From positions 37,222,001 through 37,286,000 of the forward strand of contig NC_068975.1 of the NCBI RefSeq assembly GCF_016808095.1: 64,000 nucleotides of DNA, written 5' to 3'. A program made the position numbers and the translations under genes. The notes below the pieces were generated by a model. It saw nothing but the letters and a program-made list of their open reading frames with translations, did no database searches and was not told the DNA's origin. This document shows, piece by piece, positions 44,350-57,018 of the stretch. The DNA is from Vigna angularis. Its lineage: Eukaryota; Streptophyta; Magnoliopsida; Fabales; Fabaceae. Positions within the stretch are counted from its first letter, which is position 1; each line of letters opens with the position of its first letter.

Positions 44350-44680
44350 ATCTCCCCCTTTTTGATGATGATCAAAACTTTCTTGATTTAAAGCTTTTGG
44401 TAATAATCTGTATTTGAAACACAACTTAAGGAAGAAATAATGGTTAGGGTACTTAGAAATAAGTTTAAGGCTTTAAATATTTCTCCCCCTTTTTGATCAT
44501 TATGAAAAAGTGATGAATAAGTGCTCCCCCTAATTTGATTAGAAATTATACTCCCCCTTAATAAAAGCATGTAGGCATAGAATAAGAAAAGACAACATAC
44601 ATTTTATTGAATATTAAGATGCAAGCATACAAGGAAATATAAAGAGCACACACTAATAAAAGCATAGAAACATAAATTTC

Positions 44681-45814
44681 CTAGGGCTCATCATCGCTAT
44701 CGGGTACATAGAGTTTTGCCAGTTTTTCATCAATCTCCTTAAGATGATTATCAATTGCATCATATCTAAGAGCATGATAAGCCATCATATCATCCATCCG
44801 TGATTGCAGCATAGAAGCCATATCTGCAATTTGTCTAGATATACTCTCTAGACTATATTCTTGGGGAGGATGGGATGGTCCAGCAACATTGGTTGGATGA
44901 GGCATAGGTATATCTTCATCTTCTTCAGCTGATGCATCATCTTCTGGTGCAATATCATCTTCAGCACGGACAAACATATTTCCTTGGCGTATAAATCCCA
45001 TTTGATGCAAAGCTGATTCCTCAATTTCATGACTTCTTAAGACGGATAGATGTTTCTCTCCGGTGACATCAACTCCTTTATACACACATATTAAGGAAAT
45101 AAGGAGGGGATATGGAAGATGACTTCTATCATACCTCTTTGCCCGGACAATAGTGTCGGAGATAAGATCCACCCAATTGATTTTGATATTTTGAGTAATG
45201 GCAGACATGATCATGAGATCAATTTCAAAGCATTGGGCTAGGTTTGAGCCTCTTGGACACAACAACCATACAATAAGATAATGAAGAACCCTTTCCTCCA
45301 TTCTAAGATTTCCTACAAGAAGATATCGCCTATTTGGTAGAGGTTGTTGAGGGTTGCGCATGAAAGAACGATATGCCAAAATTTTGTTAAAATCACCAAA
45401 GTCATTTGGCACATGCATGGTATTTTCTAAGATGGGAAGATGAGCAACATTGGTCCAAATGTCATTATCCAGAATGATATCTATCCCTTTTACACGAGTG
45501 TAAATAATACCATTTTGGGATTTTAGATTGTAGTAGAATACTCTTACCAAATCTGGATAGTAATCCCCTTGTAGTTGCAGGAGATGCTGGACACCTTGCT
45601 CAATCAATTGCTGAGAAAATTGAAATTGATGTGTGGTAAACCAATTGAGATCTACAAATTTTTGACGAAGAATCTTGCGTTCTTTCCACATTTGTAGATA
45701 TTCTTCATGCTTTCCATCATCGGAAATCCACCCTTGAATGTTCGGACCACGTGCAATAGGTGTGCTTTCCGATCCATAGCTTCTTCTTCTTCTTCTTCTT
45801 GATGGTTCAGCCAT
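44681..45814 (-). CDS. Third ORF, unit 2
   Basis: Same 377-residue protein as in unit 1, no amino-acid change. Confidence 0.85.
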   Translation of the reverse strand: MAEPSRRRRRRSYGSESTPIARGPNIQGWISDDGKHEEYLQMWKERKILRQKFVDLNWFTTHQFQFSQQLIEQGVQHLLQLQGDYYPDLVRVFYYNLKSQNGIIYTRVKGIDIILDNDIWTNVAHLPILENTMHVPNDFGDFNKILAYRSFMRNPQQPLPNRRYLLVGNLRMEERVLHYLIVWLLCPRGSNLAQCFEIDLMIMSAITQNIKINWVDLISDTIVRAKRYDRSHLPYPLLISLICVYKGVDVTGEKHLSVLRSHEIEESALHQMGFIRQGNMFVRAEDDIAPEDDASAEEDEDIPMPHPTNVAGPSHPPQEYSLESISRQIADMASMLQSRMDDMMAYHALRYDAIDNHLKEIDEKLAKLYVPDSDDEP

Positions 45815-46134
45815 GAGAGCAAGAGATTTGAATTTTGAGAGAAGAAATGAAGTGATTTTGAGTTGTAGAGGGATGGGTAAAGTGAGTGGGTAAAAATGAG
45901 GGATGGTATGGGTTTAAATAGGCTAAAAAATGACCCCCCAACGTTCAAATTCAAAAAGTTACCGTTTATAGCCGTTTATAACGGCTAGATTCTGCAGAAT
46001 TTACTGCAGGTTACCGTTGTTAATCGATTAACAGGGTGTGTTAATCGATTAACGTTAATCGATTAACAGGACGTGTTAATCGATTAACAGACGCTGATTT
46101 CCGAAAATCAGCAAATTGTTCTGCTTTTCAATTT

Positions 46135-49100
46135 TTAACATGTTTTTAATATCCCTAGGTCTCTTCTAAGCTCATAGAATCTATCTTTAGGCAATGCTTT
46201 GGTGAAAATATCAGCTAATTGGTGTTGGGTATCAATATACTCTATTTCACAATCTCCTTTTTGCACATGATCTCTAAGAAAGTGATGCCTAATCTCAATG
46301 TGCTTGGTTCTAGAGTGCATTATGGGATTCTTTGTAAGGTTTATTGCACTTGTATTATCACACTTAAGTGGTATATGATCTAAGTGAATGTCATAATCTT
46401 CTAATTGCTGTTTCATCCATAAGATTTGTGCACAGCAATTTCCCGCAGCAATATATTCAGCCTCAGTGGTAGATAAGGCTACACAGGCTTGTTTCTTAGA
46501 ATGCCAAGAAACTAAGGAGCTACCTAGAAGATGACATGTTCCACTAGTGCTTTTTCTATCTATCTTACAACCTCCATAATCAGCATCTGAAAATCCTACA
46601 AGACTAGGTTCCGTTCCAGATGGATACCATAAACCAAATGATGCAGTTCCCTTAAGATATTTCAATATTCTTTTAACTGCAGTAAGGTGAGATTCTCTAG
46701 GACTAGATTGATACCTAGCGCACACACAAACACTTTGCATAATATCTGGTCGACTAGCAGTGAGATATAGCAAAGAACCTATCATACATCTATATTTAGT
46801 TTGATTTACCTCTTTACCTGACTCATCTTTGTCAAGATAGCAAGAAGTTCCCATAGGAGTAGATGCTTCCTTTGCTTTGTCCATTTCAAACTTCTTAAGA
46901 ATTTCTCTACAATACTTAGTTTGAGAAATGAACGTACCTTCTTTCATTTGCTTAATTTGAAGGCCAAGGAAGAATGTTAATTCTCCCATCATAGACATTT
47001 CAAATTCACCTTGCATAGTCTTAGAAAATTCCTCACAAAGAGATTTATTAGTTGATCCAAAAATAATATCATCAACATATACTTGAATAATCAAAATATG
47101 TTTTCCGACTCTCTTAATAAACAAAGTGGAATCAACTTTTCCTCTATTGAAATCATTTTCTAAAAGAAAATTACTAAGTCTTTCATACCAAGATCTAGGT
47201 GCTTGTTTTAAACCATAAAGTGCTTTCTTTAATTTATAGATGTGATTTGGAAATTTAAAATCTTCAAAACCGGGTGGTTGTTCAACATACACATCTTCTT
47301 TTATAAAACCATTTAGAAATGCACTTTTAACATCCATTTGAAATAATTTAAATTTCATTATGGATGCATAAGCAAGAAGAAGGCGTATTGCCTCTAACCT
47401 GGCAACTGGAGCATATGTCTCATCATAATCTATACCTTCTTCTTGACTATATCCTTGAGCCACAAGCCTAGCTTTATTCTTGGTGATGTTTCCATCTTCA
47501 TCCAGTTTGTTTCTAAATACCCATTTTGTTCCAATTACTTGATGAGTATCTTCTCTAGGAATCAATTCCCAAACTTGATTTCTTTCAAACTGGTTGAGTT
47601 CTTCTTGCATTGCTATACACCATTGTTCATCTTGAAGAGCTTCCTTAATGTTCTTAGGTTCAATCTGCGACATAAAAGCTACATTCATACAAAAATTAAC
47701 TAAATTTCTTCTAGTGTTTACCCCTTTTGATATGTCGCCAATGATGTTGTCCAATGATAATCCTCTAGGTTGTTGCCATATTTTGTTTAGATCTTCATCA
47801 TCTTGAGGATTATTCATTTTCTCTTCATTGGTTGTCTTTTGCAAGTCTTCATTTTCACCTGCATCTGATTCATCTGACTCAAGAGGTTTTACCTCAAGGT
47901 CCACAATTTCATCAAAGACAACATGCACAGATTCTTCTATTTCAAGTGTTTTCCGATTAAAAACTCTATAAGCTTTGCTAGTTAGAGAATATCCTAGAAA
48001 AATAGCTTCATCGGATTTGGAATCAAATTTTCCTAAATTTTGTTTTCCATTATTTAAGACAAAACATTTGCATCCAAAAATTCTTAAATGTGAAACATTT
48101 GGTTTTCTACTTTTAAAAAGTTCATAAGGAGTACATTTCAAAATAGGCCTAATAAGCATTCTATTTAATACATAACATGCAGTACTCACAGCATCAGCCC
48201 AAAATTGTTTAGGAACACTATATTCATTTAACATAGTTCTAGCAAGTTCCTCTAAGGATCTATTCTTTCTTTCTACAACTCCATTTTGTTGAGGAGTTCT
48301 AGGTGCAGAAAAATTATGAGAAATGCCATATTCTTCACAAAAAGTTTCAAAAGATTCATTTTGAAATTCACCTCCATGGTCACTTCTAATAGCCTTTATT
48401 TTCAAGTCCTTTTCATTTTGAACTAAATTTGCAAACTTTTTAAATTCTTTGAAAGCTTCACTTTTAAGAGTAAGAAAGAAAGTCCAAGTATATCTTGAAT
48501 AATCATCCACAATAACTAAAGCATAATAATTTCCTCCAAAACTTTTTATCCTAGAGGGACCAAATAAATCCATGTGCAAAAGTTCTAAGGGTTTTAAACT
48601 AGAAACAACATTTTTCGAATGGAAAGATGATTTCACTTGTTTTCCCTTTTGACATGCATCACACAATTTATTTTTCACATATTTTAGTTTTGGTAGACCA
48701 ATTACTAAGTCTTTAGAAATGAGTTTATTCAATTGTTGCATATGAATATGTGCAGCTCTTTTATGCCATAACCATGGATTTTCTTCTTTTACTACTAAAC
48801 ATGAAATATTCCTATTTGATGCATTTTCTAAATCAATCAAATAAATATTGTTATGCCTAATTCCTTTCAAAGCAATTTCAGAAGAATCATTTTTATAAAT
48901 AGTGCAAGAATTTTGTTCGAAGGTTACCTTGAATCCTTTATCGCATAATTGACTAATGCTAATTAAGTTATGCTTTAATCCTTTCACATATAGCACGTCT
49001 TTGATCATCAAGGTATCTTCACTTCCAATATCTCCAATTCCAAGGATTTTTCCTTTGTTGTTATCACCATAGGTGACAAAGCCTCGTTCCTTTTTCCGGA

Positions 49101-49164
49101 AGCTTGTAAATTTCTTTTTATCTCCGGTCATGTGTTTTGAACATCCACTGTCAAGACACCACAT
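46135..49164 (-). CDS. Copia Pol polyprotein, unit 2
   Basis: Identical in protein sequence to Pol of unit 1; all catalytic residues are present. Confidence 0.93.
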   Translation of the reverse strand: MWCLDSGCSKHMTGDKKKFTSFRKKERGFVTYGDNNKGKILGIGDIGSEDTLMIKDVLYVKGLKHNLISISQLCDKGFKVTFEQNSCTIYKNDSSEIALKGIRHNNIYLIDLENASNRNISCLVVKEENPWLWHKRAAHIHMQQLNKLISKDLVIGLPKLKYVKNKLCDACQKGKQVKSSFHSKNVVSSLKPLELLHMDLFGPSRIKSFGGNYYALVIVDDYSRYTWTFFLTLKSEAFKEFKKFANLVQNEKDLKIKAIRSDHGGEFQNESFETFCEEYGISHNFSAPRTPQQNGVVERKNRSLEELARTMLNEYSVPKQFWADAVSTACYVLNRMLIRPILKCTPYELFKSRKPNVSHLRIFGCKCFVLNNGKQNLGKFDSKSDEAIFLGYSLTSKAYRVFNRKTLEIEESVHVVFDEIVDLEVKPLESDESDAGENEDLQKTTNEEKMNNPQDDEDLNKIWQQPRGLSLDNIIGDISKGVNTRRNLVNFCMNVAFMSQIEPKNIKEALQDEQWCIAMQEELNQFERNQVWELIPREDTHQVIGTKWVFRNKLDEDGNITKNKARLVAQGYSQEEGIDYDETYAPVARLEAIRLLLAYASIMKFKLFQMDVKSAFLNGFIKEDVYVEQPPGFEDFKFPNHIYKLKKALYGLKQAPRSWYERLSNFLLENDFNRGKVDSTLFIKRVGKHILIIQVYVDDIIFGSTNKSLCEEFSKTMQGEFEMSMMGELTFFLGLQIKQMKEGTFISQTKYCREILKKFEMDKAKEASTPMGTSCYLDKDESGKEVNQTKYRCMIGSLLYLTASRPDIMQSVCVCARYQSSPRESHLTAVKRILKYLKGTASFGLWYPSGTEPSLVGFSDADYGGCKIDRKSTSGTCHLLGSSLVSWHSKKQACVALSTTEAEYIAAGNCCAQILWMKQQLEDYDIHLDHIPLKCDNTSAINLTKNPIMHSRTKHIEIRHHFLRDHVQKGDCEIEYIDTQHQLADIFTKALPKDRFYELRRDLGILKTC

Positions 49165-49269
49165 ATACTTCCTTGGTTTTGATAATTCCTACAACATAAA
49201 AAGAACAAGCTATTTAGGTACCCAACTACTTTGTATGGGTCCTTTGGGTTAGATTTAAAAAGATTAAAA

Positions 49270-50970
49270 TCATTTTGCAACCCAAGCATATCTTCCACTT
49301 GGAACACCGTAATGCTTAATTTTACATTTATTAGATGTATGACCCTTTTTCATACAATAAAAGCATGATGCAACATTTGTGTTCCTATAAGTAGTTCCTT
49401 TTTGTACCCAAGTTCTACGGGTTCTATGATTATGTTTAGTTTTAGGAACATACTTATTTTTAACAACCTTATTTTCATTAGTTTTACTACATTCTCTAGT
49501 GGTTGTATTTTCAGAAAAATATTTGAATTTTATGCAAGATTCACATTCATTTTTAGTAACATATTTTTCTTTTTCATAATATAAAACCTTATTTTTTAAA
49601 TTTCTAATTTCTTCCGCTTGATATAAAAATTTATTTTTCAAACTTCTGTTTTCTTCAGATAAATTTGTAAATTCAGTTTTCAAATTATCATTTATTTTAG
49701 AGAAGTTTTCAGAAGTAATTTTCAATTTTTCATTTTCTTCAAGAATATTTTCAAAATTCAATTTTAACTTTTTGAAGTCCTTTTTCAATTTCTTATGAGC
49801 TATATCTAATTTTTCAGATTCTACTAATAAAGCAGCATAAGTATCATGCAGTTCATCTTCATCCATATGACTATCATTATCAGAATAGTGTGAACTACTT
49901 ACTTGGCTGACGTTATCATCATCTGCCATCAAACAGATATTTGCTTCTTCATCTGAGTCGCTTGAATCTGAAATGGTCTCATTGTCGTCTTCCCAGGCAA
50001 TGTAGGCCTTCTTTTTCTTGAAGAATCTTTTCTCCTTCTTTTCTTCACCCTTCTTTTGATTTGGGCAGTCTGCTTTTAGATGCCCCTTTTCTCCACAGCC
50101 GTAACATCGGTAATTTGAGGAAGATGCTTGATTATCTTTCTTTTCGTATCTAAATCTTCCTTTACCTTTAGACTTCATGAACCTGTTTAACCTTTTGATC
50201 ATGAGACTTAAATTTTCTTCTTCGTCTGAGTCTTCATCTTCTGATTTACCTTTGTTTCTTTCAACTTCCGACTTTAATGCCAAACTCTTCTTGTTGTTTT
50301 TGGCTTTTGCTTCTTCTTCATCAAGTCTTCCAAGATCAAGTTCATGCTCTCTCAACTTTCCAAATAATGCAGCCATTGTCATCGTGTTGAGATTTTGTGA
50401 CTCAGAAATTGCAGTCACTTTTGGTTGCCAAGACCTGTCTAAAGATTTCAAAATTTTAATGTTAAGCTCATCAGTATCGAAAGACTTACCTAATCCAATA
50501 AGATGATTTACGATGTTGGTGAAGCGTTTCTGAACATCTACTATTGTTTCCCCTTGCTTCATCCTGAACATTTCGTATTCCTGGATTAATGTATTCTTTC
50601 TTGCTCTCTTAACATCATCTGTACCTTCGTGGGTTACTCTAAGTACTTCCCACATTTCTTGTGCAGTTTTACAAATAGAAATCCTGTAAAACTCATCAAC
50701 AGTTAAAGCAGATGAAATAATATTACGAGCTTTTACATCATTACCAAATTTTCTCTTATCTTCAACAGTCCATTGGTCACGGGGCTTTGGTTCCTGCATA
50801 TTGTTAATTGGAACAAAAGGACCAGATACAACAGCATCCCAAATATCTATATCAATAGATTCCATAAATATTTGCATTCTTACCTTCCAGAATGCATAGT
50901 TCTCACCAGTGAATAGTGGGGGTCTATTGATAGAAGCACCCTCTGCAAAGGTTTGATGTGATCCCGCCAT
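49270..50970 (-). CDS. Copia Gag, unit 2
   Basis: Identical in protein sequence to Gag of unit 1; start at the same ATG, with the same stop-rich junction to pol downstream. Confidence 0.93.
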   Translation of the reverse strand: MAGSHQTFAEGASINRPPLFTGENYAFWKVRMQIFMESIDIDIWDAVVSGPFVPINNMQEPKPRDQWTVEDKRKFGNDVKARNIISSALTVDEFYRISICKTAQEMWEVLRVTHEGTDDVKRARKNTLIQEYEMFRMKQGETIVDVQKRFTNIVNHLIGLGKSFDTDELNIKILKSLDRSWQPKVTAISESQNLNTMTMAALFGKLREHELDLGRLDEEEAKAKNNKKSLALKSEVERNKGKSEDEDSDEEENLSLMIKRLNRFMKSKGKGRFRYEKKDNQASSSNYRCYGCGEKGHLKADCPNQKKGEEKKEKRFFKKKKAYIAWEDDNETISDSSDSDEEANICLMADDDNVSQVSSSHYSDNDSHMDEDELHDTYAALLVESEKLDIAHKKLKKDFKKLKLNFENILEENEKLKITSENFSKINDNLKTEFTNLSEENRSLKNKFLYQAEEIRNLKNKVLYYEKEKYVTKNECESCIKFKYFSENTTTRECSKTNENKVVKNKYVPKTKHNHRTRRTWVQKGTTYRNTNVASCFYCMKKGHTSNKCKIKHYGVPSGRYAWVAK

Positions 50971-51004
50971 TTGAATGACTATCAAAGCAAGCTCTGATAC
51001 CAAT

Positions 51005-52098
51005 TGTCAGAGCAGCTGCAGCGGAATGGTTAGCGTGGGAACAAACCAAGAGGGGGGGTGAATTGGTTATTTTCAAATATTATCCCTTTTTAATATTTTT
51101 CTCTTAATTTCTTACTAAGCAGATAATTAAACTTAAATAACAGAGTAAGGGAAAGAGAAAAATTACACAGGTATTTTATCCTGGTTCAGATCACTAGGAT
51201 CCTACGTCCAGTCGCTTATCTCAAACAAGATAAACCTTTTTCACTATCACAAAACTATTACAAATATTAGTCACACAGAAAAACAATTTGTAACAGTTTA
51301 GAAATTACCACCTCTCTTGAAACCACAAGAGATGAACTTACACCTCCTTTGAATCTTCACAAAGGATGATCACCTCCTTCGAATGTTTCACGAAGGATGA
51401 TTCTCTTCCAGACACTTCCTCAGACACACCAAGGATGATCAAGCTATTCCTCTGTCACCGCAGTACCACTTCAGGACTTTGCAGACAAGAGTTTCCTTAG
51501 CTTCAGCAATTTCACAGAGTTCTCAAAAGAGTTCAGAGTACTTGAGCACAAGGGAAGAGTTGAAGTTGAGAGAAAATGAGAGTCTATTTATAGACTCATC
51601 CAAAGGCTCCTCCATTTTCGCTTTTAGACTTTCTGACTGTGTTAATCGATTAGCTACAGTGGTTAATCGATTAACAACCCAACGGATACTTCAACGGCTC
51701 TAAAAACGGCTAGTTTTTCAAACGTTCACCTTGTTAATCGATTAACAGCCCTTGTTAATCGATTAACGCTAATCGATTAACACCCTCTGTTAATCGATTA
51801 GCACTGCACTGCTTGGCTTCTTCATGGCGCACTGGAACAATCGATTAACAGCCCTTGTTAATCGATTAACGCTAATCGATTAGCACCTCTTGTTAATCGA
51901 TTAGCACTGCACAGAATTTTGCTTATGGCTTATTTTTACATCACTTTTGAATGCATACATAAAACTACTAATTTTCCTATGTTCATACAATTATTACAAA
52001 AGATTACAAGTCTTCAAAGATCATTCTTCATGAGTCTTGTTTGTTCTTGACTTTGAATTGGACATCATCAAAACTTCATCTTCATCAATTTGCTAACA
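51005..52098 (-). repeat. LTR 3 of the Sirevirus array (shared by units 2 and 3)
   Basis: 1094 bp. It differs from the other LTRs at 51386 (T instead of C on the plus strand). Confidence 0.95.
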
Positions 52099-52429
52099 AT
52101 CTCCCCCTTTTTGATGATGATCAAAACTTTCTTGATTTAAAGCTTTTGGTAATAATCTGTATTTGAAACACAACTTAAGGAAGAAATAATGGTTAGGGTA
52201 CTTAGAAATAAGTTTAAGGCTTTAAATATTTCTCCCCCTTTTTGATCATTATGAAAAAGTGATGAATAAGTGCTCCCCCTAATTTGATTAGAAATTATAC
52301 TCCCCCTTAATAAAAGCATGTAGGCATAGAATAAGAAAAGACAACATACATTTTATTGAATATTAAGATGCAAGCATACAAGGAAATATAAAGAGCACAC
52401 ACTAATAAAAGCATAGAAACATAAATTTC

Positions 52430-53563
52430 CTAGGGCTCATCATCGCTATCGGGTACATAGAGTTTTGCCAGTTTTTCATCAATCTCCTTAAGATGATTAT
52501 CAATTGCATCATATCTAAGAGCATGATAAGCCATCATATCATCCATCCGTGATTGCAGCATAGAAGCCATATCTGCAATTTGTCTAGATATACTCTCTAG
52601 ACTATATTCTTGGGGAGGATGGGATGGTCCAGCAACATTGGTTGGATGAGGCATAGGTATATCTTCATCTTCTTCAGCTGATGCATCATCTTCTGGTGCA
52701 ATATCATCTTCAGCACGGACAAACATATTTCCTTGGCGTATAAATCCCATTTGATGCAAAGCTGATTCCTCAATTTCATGACTTCTTAAGACGGATAGAT
52801 GTTTCTCTCCGGTGACATCAACTCCTTTATACACACATATTAAGGAAATAAGGAGGGGATATGGAAGATGACTTCTATCATACCTCTTTGCCCGGACAAT
52901 AGTGTCGGAGATAAGATCCACCCAATTGATTTTGATATTTTGAGTAATGGCAGACATGATCATGAGATCAATTTCAAAGCATTGGGCTAGGTTTGAGCCT
53001 CTTGGACACAACAACCATACAATAAGATAATGAAGAACCCTTTCCTCCATTCTAAGATTTCCTACAAGAAGATATCGCCTATTTGGTAGAGGTTGTTGAG
53101 GGTTGCGCATGAAAGAACGATATGCCAAAATTTTGTTAAAATCACCAAAGTCATTTGGCACATGCATGGTATTTTCTAAGATGGGAAGATGAGCAACATT
53201 GGTCCAAATGTCATTATCCAGAATGATATCTATCCCTTTTACACGAGTGTAAATAATACCATTTTGGGATTTTAGATTGTAGTAGAATACTCTTACCAAA
53301 TCTGGATAGTAATCCCCTTGTAGTTGCAGGAGATGTTGGACACCTTGCTCAATCAATTGCTGAGAAAATTGAAATTGATGTGTGGTAAACCAATTGAGAT
53401 CTACAAATTTTTGACGAAGAATCTTGCGTTCTTTCCACATTTGTAGATATTCTTCATGCTTTCCATCATCGGAAATCCACCCTTGAATGTTCGGACCACG
53501 TGCAATAGGTGTGCTTTCCGATCCATAGCTTCTTCTTCTTCTTCTTCTTGATGGTTCAGCCAT
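52430..53563 (-). CDS. Third ORF, unit 3
   Basis: Protein identical to units 1 and 2 despite a silent change at 53336 (T instead of C on the plus strand). Confidence 0.85.
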   Translation of the reverse strand: MAEPSRRRRRRSYGSESTPIARGPNIQGWISDDGKHEEYLQMWKERKILRQKFVDLNWFTTHQFQFSQQLIEQGVQHLLQLQGDYYPDLVRVFYYNLKSQNGIIYTRVKGIDIILDNDIWTNVAHLPILENTMHVPNDFGDFNKILAYRSFMRNPQQPLPNRRYLLVGNLRMEERVLHYLIVWLLCPRGSNLAQCFEIDLMIMSAITQNIKINWVDLISDTIVRAKRYDRSHLPYPLLISLICVYKGVDVTGEKHLSVLRSHEIEESALHQMGFIRQGNMFVRAEDDIAPEDDASAEEDEDIPMPHPTNVAGPSHPPQEYSLESISRQIADMASMLQSRMDDMMAYHALRYDAIDNHLKEIDEKLAKLYVPDSDDEP

Positions 53564-53883
53564 GAGAGCAAGAGATTTGAATTTTGAGAGAAGAAATGAA
53601 GTGATTTTGAGTTGTAGAGGGATGGGTAAAGTGAGTGGGTAAAAATGAGGGATGGTATGGGTTTAAATAGGCTAAAAAATGACCCCCCAACGTTCAAATT
53701 CAAAAAGTTACCGTTTATAGCCGTTTATAACGGCTAGATTCTACAGAATTTACTGCAGGTTACCGTTGTTAATCGATTAACAGGGTGTGTTAATCGATTA
53801 ACGTTAATCGATTAACAGGACGTGTTAATCGATTAACAGACGCTGATTTCCGAAAATCAGCAAATTGTTCTGCTTTTCAATTT

Positions 53884-56800
53884 TTAACATGTTTTTAATA
53901 TCCCTAGGTCTCTTCTAAGCTCATAGAATCTATCTTTAGGCAATGCTTTGGTGAAAATATCAGCTAATTGGTGTTGGGTATCAATATACTCTATTTCACA
54001 ATCTCCTTTTTGCACATGATCTCTAAGAAAGTGATGCTTAATCTCAATGTGCTTGGTTCTAGAGTGCATTATGGGATTCTTTGTAAGGTTTATTGCACTT
54101 GTATTATCACACTTAAGTGGTATATGATCTAAGTGAATGTCATAATCTTCTAATTGCTGTTTCATCCATAAGATTTGTGCACAGCAATTTCCCGCAGCAA
54201 TATATTCAGCCTCAGTGGTAGATAAGGCTACACAGGCTTGTTTCTTAGAATGCCAAGAAACTAAGGAGCTACCTAGAAGATGACATGTTCCACTAGTGCT
54301 TTTTCTATCTATCTTACAACCTCCATAATCAGCATCTGAAAATCCTACAAGACTAGGTTCCGTTCCAGATGGATACCATAAACCAAATGATGCAGTTCCC
54401 TTAAGATATTTCAATATTCTTTTAACTGCAGTAAGGTGAGATTCTCTAGGACTAGATTGATACCTAGCGCACACACAAACACTTTGCATAATATCTGGTC
54501 GACTAGCAGTGAGATATAGCAAAGAACCTATCATACATCTATATTTAGTTTGATTTACCTCTTTACCTGACTCATCTTTGTCAAGATAGCAAGAAGTTCC
54601 CATAGGAGTAGATGCTTCCTTTGCTTTGTCCATTTCAAACTTCTTAAGAATTTCTCTACAATACTTAGTTTGAGAAATGAACGTACCTTCTTTCATTTGC
54701 TTAATTTGAAGGCCAAGGAAGAATGTTAATTCTCCCATCATAGACATTTCAAATTCACCTTGCATAGTCTTAGAAAATTCCTCACAAAGAGATTTATTAG
54801 TTGATCCAAAAATAATATCATCAACATATACTTGAATAATCAAAATATGTTTTCCGACTCTCTTAATAAACAAAGTGGAATCAACTTTTCCTCTATTGAA
54901 ATCATTTTCTAAAAGAAAATTACTAAGTCTTTCATACCAAGATCTAGGTGCTTGTTTTAAACCATAAAGTGCTTTCTTTAATTTATAGATGTGATTTGGA
55001 AATTTAAAATCTTCAAAACCGGGTGGTTGTTCAACATACACATCTTCTTTTATAAAACCATTTAGAAATGCACTTTTAACATCCATTTGAAATAATTTAA
55101 ATTTCATTATGGATGCATAAGCAAGAAGAAGGCGTATTGCCTCTAACCTGGCAACTGGAGCATATGTCTCATCATAATCTATACCTTCTTCTTGACTATA
55201 TCCTTGAGCCACAAGCCTAGCTTTATTCTTGGTGATGTTTCCATCTTCATCCAGTTTGTTTCTAAATACCCATTTTGTTCCAATTACTTGATGAGTATCT
55301 TCTCTAGGAATCAATTCCCAAACTTGATTTCTTTCAAACTGGTTGAGTTCTTCTTGCATTGCTATACACCATTGTTCATCTTGAAGAGCTTCCTTAATGT
55401 TCTTAGGTTCAATCTGCGACATAAAAGCTACATTCATACAAAAATTAACTAAATTTCTTCTAGTGTTTACCCCTTTTGATATGTCGCCAATGATGTTGTC
55501 CAATGATAATCCTCTAGGTTGTTGCCATATTTTGTTTAGATCTTCATCATCTTGAGGATTATTCATTTTCTCTTCATTGGTTGTCTTTTGCAAGTCTTCA
55601 TTTTCACCTGCATCTGATTCATCTGACTCAAGAGGTTTTACCTCAAGGTCCACAATTTCATCAAAGACAACATGCACAGATTCTTCTATTTCAAGTGTTT
55701 TCCGATTAAAAACTCTATAAGCTTTGCTAGTTAGAGAATATCCTAGAAAAATAGCTTCATCGGATTTGGAATCAAATTTTCCTAAATTTTGTTTTCCATT
55801 ATTTAAGACAAAACATTTGCATCCAAAAATTCTTAAATGTGAAACATTTGGTTTTCTACTTTTAAAAAGTTCATAAGGAGTACATTTCAAAATAGGCCTA
55901 ATAAGCATTCTATTTAATACATAACATGCAGTACTCACAGCATCAGCCCAAAATTGTTTAGGAACACTATATTCATTTAACATAGTTCTAGCAAGTTCCT
56001 CTAAGGATCTATTCTTTCTTTCTACAACTCCATTTTGTTGAGGAGTTCTAGGTGCAGAAAAATTATGAGAAATGCCATATTCTTCACAAAAAGTTTCAAA
56101 AGATTCATTTTGAAATTCACCTCCATGGTCACTTCTAATAGCCTTTATTTTCAAGTCCTTTTCATTTTGAACTAAATTTGCAAACTTTTTAAATTCTTTG
56201 AAAGCTTCACTTTTAAGAGTAAGAAAGAAAGTCCAAGTATATCTTGAATAATCATCCACAATAACTAAAGCATAATAATTTCCTCCAAAACTTTTTATCC
56301 TAGAGGGACCAAATAAATCCATGTGCAAAAGTTCTAAGGGTTTTAAACTAGAAACAACATTTTTCGAATGGAAAGATGATTTCACTTGTTTTCCCTTTTG
56401 ACATGCATCACACAATTTATTTTTCACATATTTTAGTTTTGGTAGACCAATTACTAAGTCTTTAGAAATGAGTTTATTCAATTGTTGCATATGAATATGT
56501 GCAGCTCTTTTATGCCATAACCATGGATTTTCTTCTTTTACTACTAAACATGAAATATTCCTATTTGATGCATTTTCTAAATCAATCAAATAAATATTGT
56601 TATGCCTAATTCCTTTCAAAGCAATTTCAGAAGAATCATTTTTATAAATAGTGCAAGAATTTTGTTCGAAGGTTACCTTGAATCCTTTATCGCATAATTG
56701 ACTAATGCTAATTAAGTTATGCTTTAATCCTTTCACATATAGCACGTCTTTGATCATCAAGGTATCTTCACTTCCAATATCTCCAATTCCAAGGATTTTT

Positions 56801-56913
56801 CCTTTGTTGTTATCACCATAGGTGACAAAGCCTCGTTCCTTTTTCCGGAAGCTTGTAAATTTCTTTTTATCTCCGGTCATGTGTTTTGAACATCCACTGT
56901 CAAGACACCACAT
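53884..56913 (-). CDS. Copia Pol polyprotein, unit 3
   Basis: Intact. It differs from units 1 and 2 by one Arg to Lys replacement near the C-terminus (motif HIEIK instead of HIEIR), caused by T instead of C at 54038. Confidence 0.93.
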   Translation of the reverse strand: MWCLDSGCSKHMTGDKKKFTSFRKKERGFVTYGDNNKGKILGIGDIGSEDTLMIKDVLYVKGLKHNLISISQLCDKGFKVTFEQNSCTIYKNDSSEIALKGIRHNNIYLIDLENASNRNISCLVVKEENPWLWHKRAAHIHMQQLNKLISKDLVIGLPKLKYVKNKLCDACQKGKQVKSSFHSKNVVSSLKPLELLHMDLFGPSRIKSFGGNYYALVIVDDYSRYTWTFFLTLKSEAFKEFKKFANLVQNEKDLKIKAIRSDHGGEFQNESFETFCEEYGISHNFSAPRTPQQNGVVERKNRSLEELARTMLNEYSVPKQFWADAVSTACYVLNRMLIRPILKCTPYELFKSRKPNVSHLRIFGCKCFVLNNGKQNLGKFDSKSDEAIFLGYSLTSKAYRVFNRKTLEIEESVHVVFDEIVDLEVKPLESDESDAGENEDLQKTTNEEKMNNPQDDEDLNKIWQQPRGLSLDNIIGDISKGVNTRRNLVNFCMNVAFMSQIEPKNIKEALQDEQWCIAMQEELNQFERNQVWELIPREDTHQVIGTKWVFRNKLDEDGNITKNKARLVAQGYSQEEGIDYDETYAPVARLEAIRLLLAYASIMKFKLFQMDVKSAFLNGFIKEDVYVEQPPGFEDFKFPNHIYKLKKALYGLKQAPRSWYERLSNFLLENDFNRGKVDSTLFIKRVGKHILIIQVYVDDIIFGSTNKSLCEEFSKTMQGEFEMSMMGELTFFLGLQIKQMKEGTFISQTKYCREILKKFEMDKAKEASTPMGTSCYLDKDESGKEVNQTKYRCMIGSLLYLTASRPDIMQSVCVCARYQSSPRESHLTAVKRILKYLKGTASFGLWYPSGTEPSLVGFSDADYGGCKIDRKSTSGTCHLLGSSLVSWHSKKQACVALSTTEAEYIAAGNCCAQILWMKQQLEDYDIHLDHIPLKCDNTSAINLTKNPIMHSRTKHIEIKHHFLRDHVQKGDCEIEYIDTQHQLADIFTKALPKDRFYELRRDLGILKTC

Positions 56914-57018
56914 ATACTTCCTTGGTTTTGATAATTCCTACAACATAAAAAGAACAAGCTATTTAGGTACCCAACTACTTTGTATGGGTCCTTTGGGTTA
57001 GATTTAAAAAGATTAAAA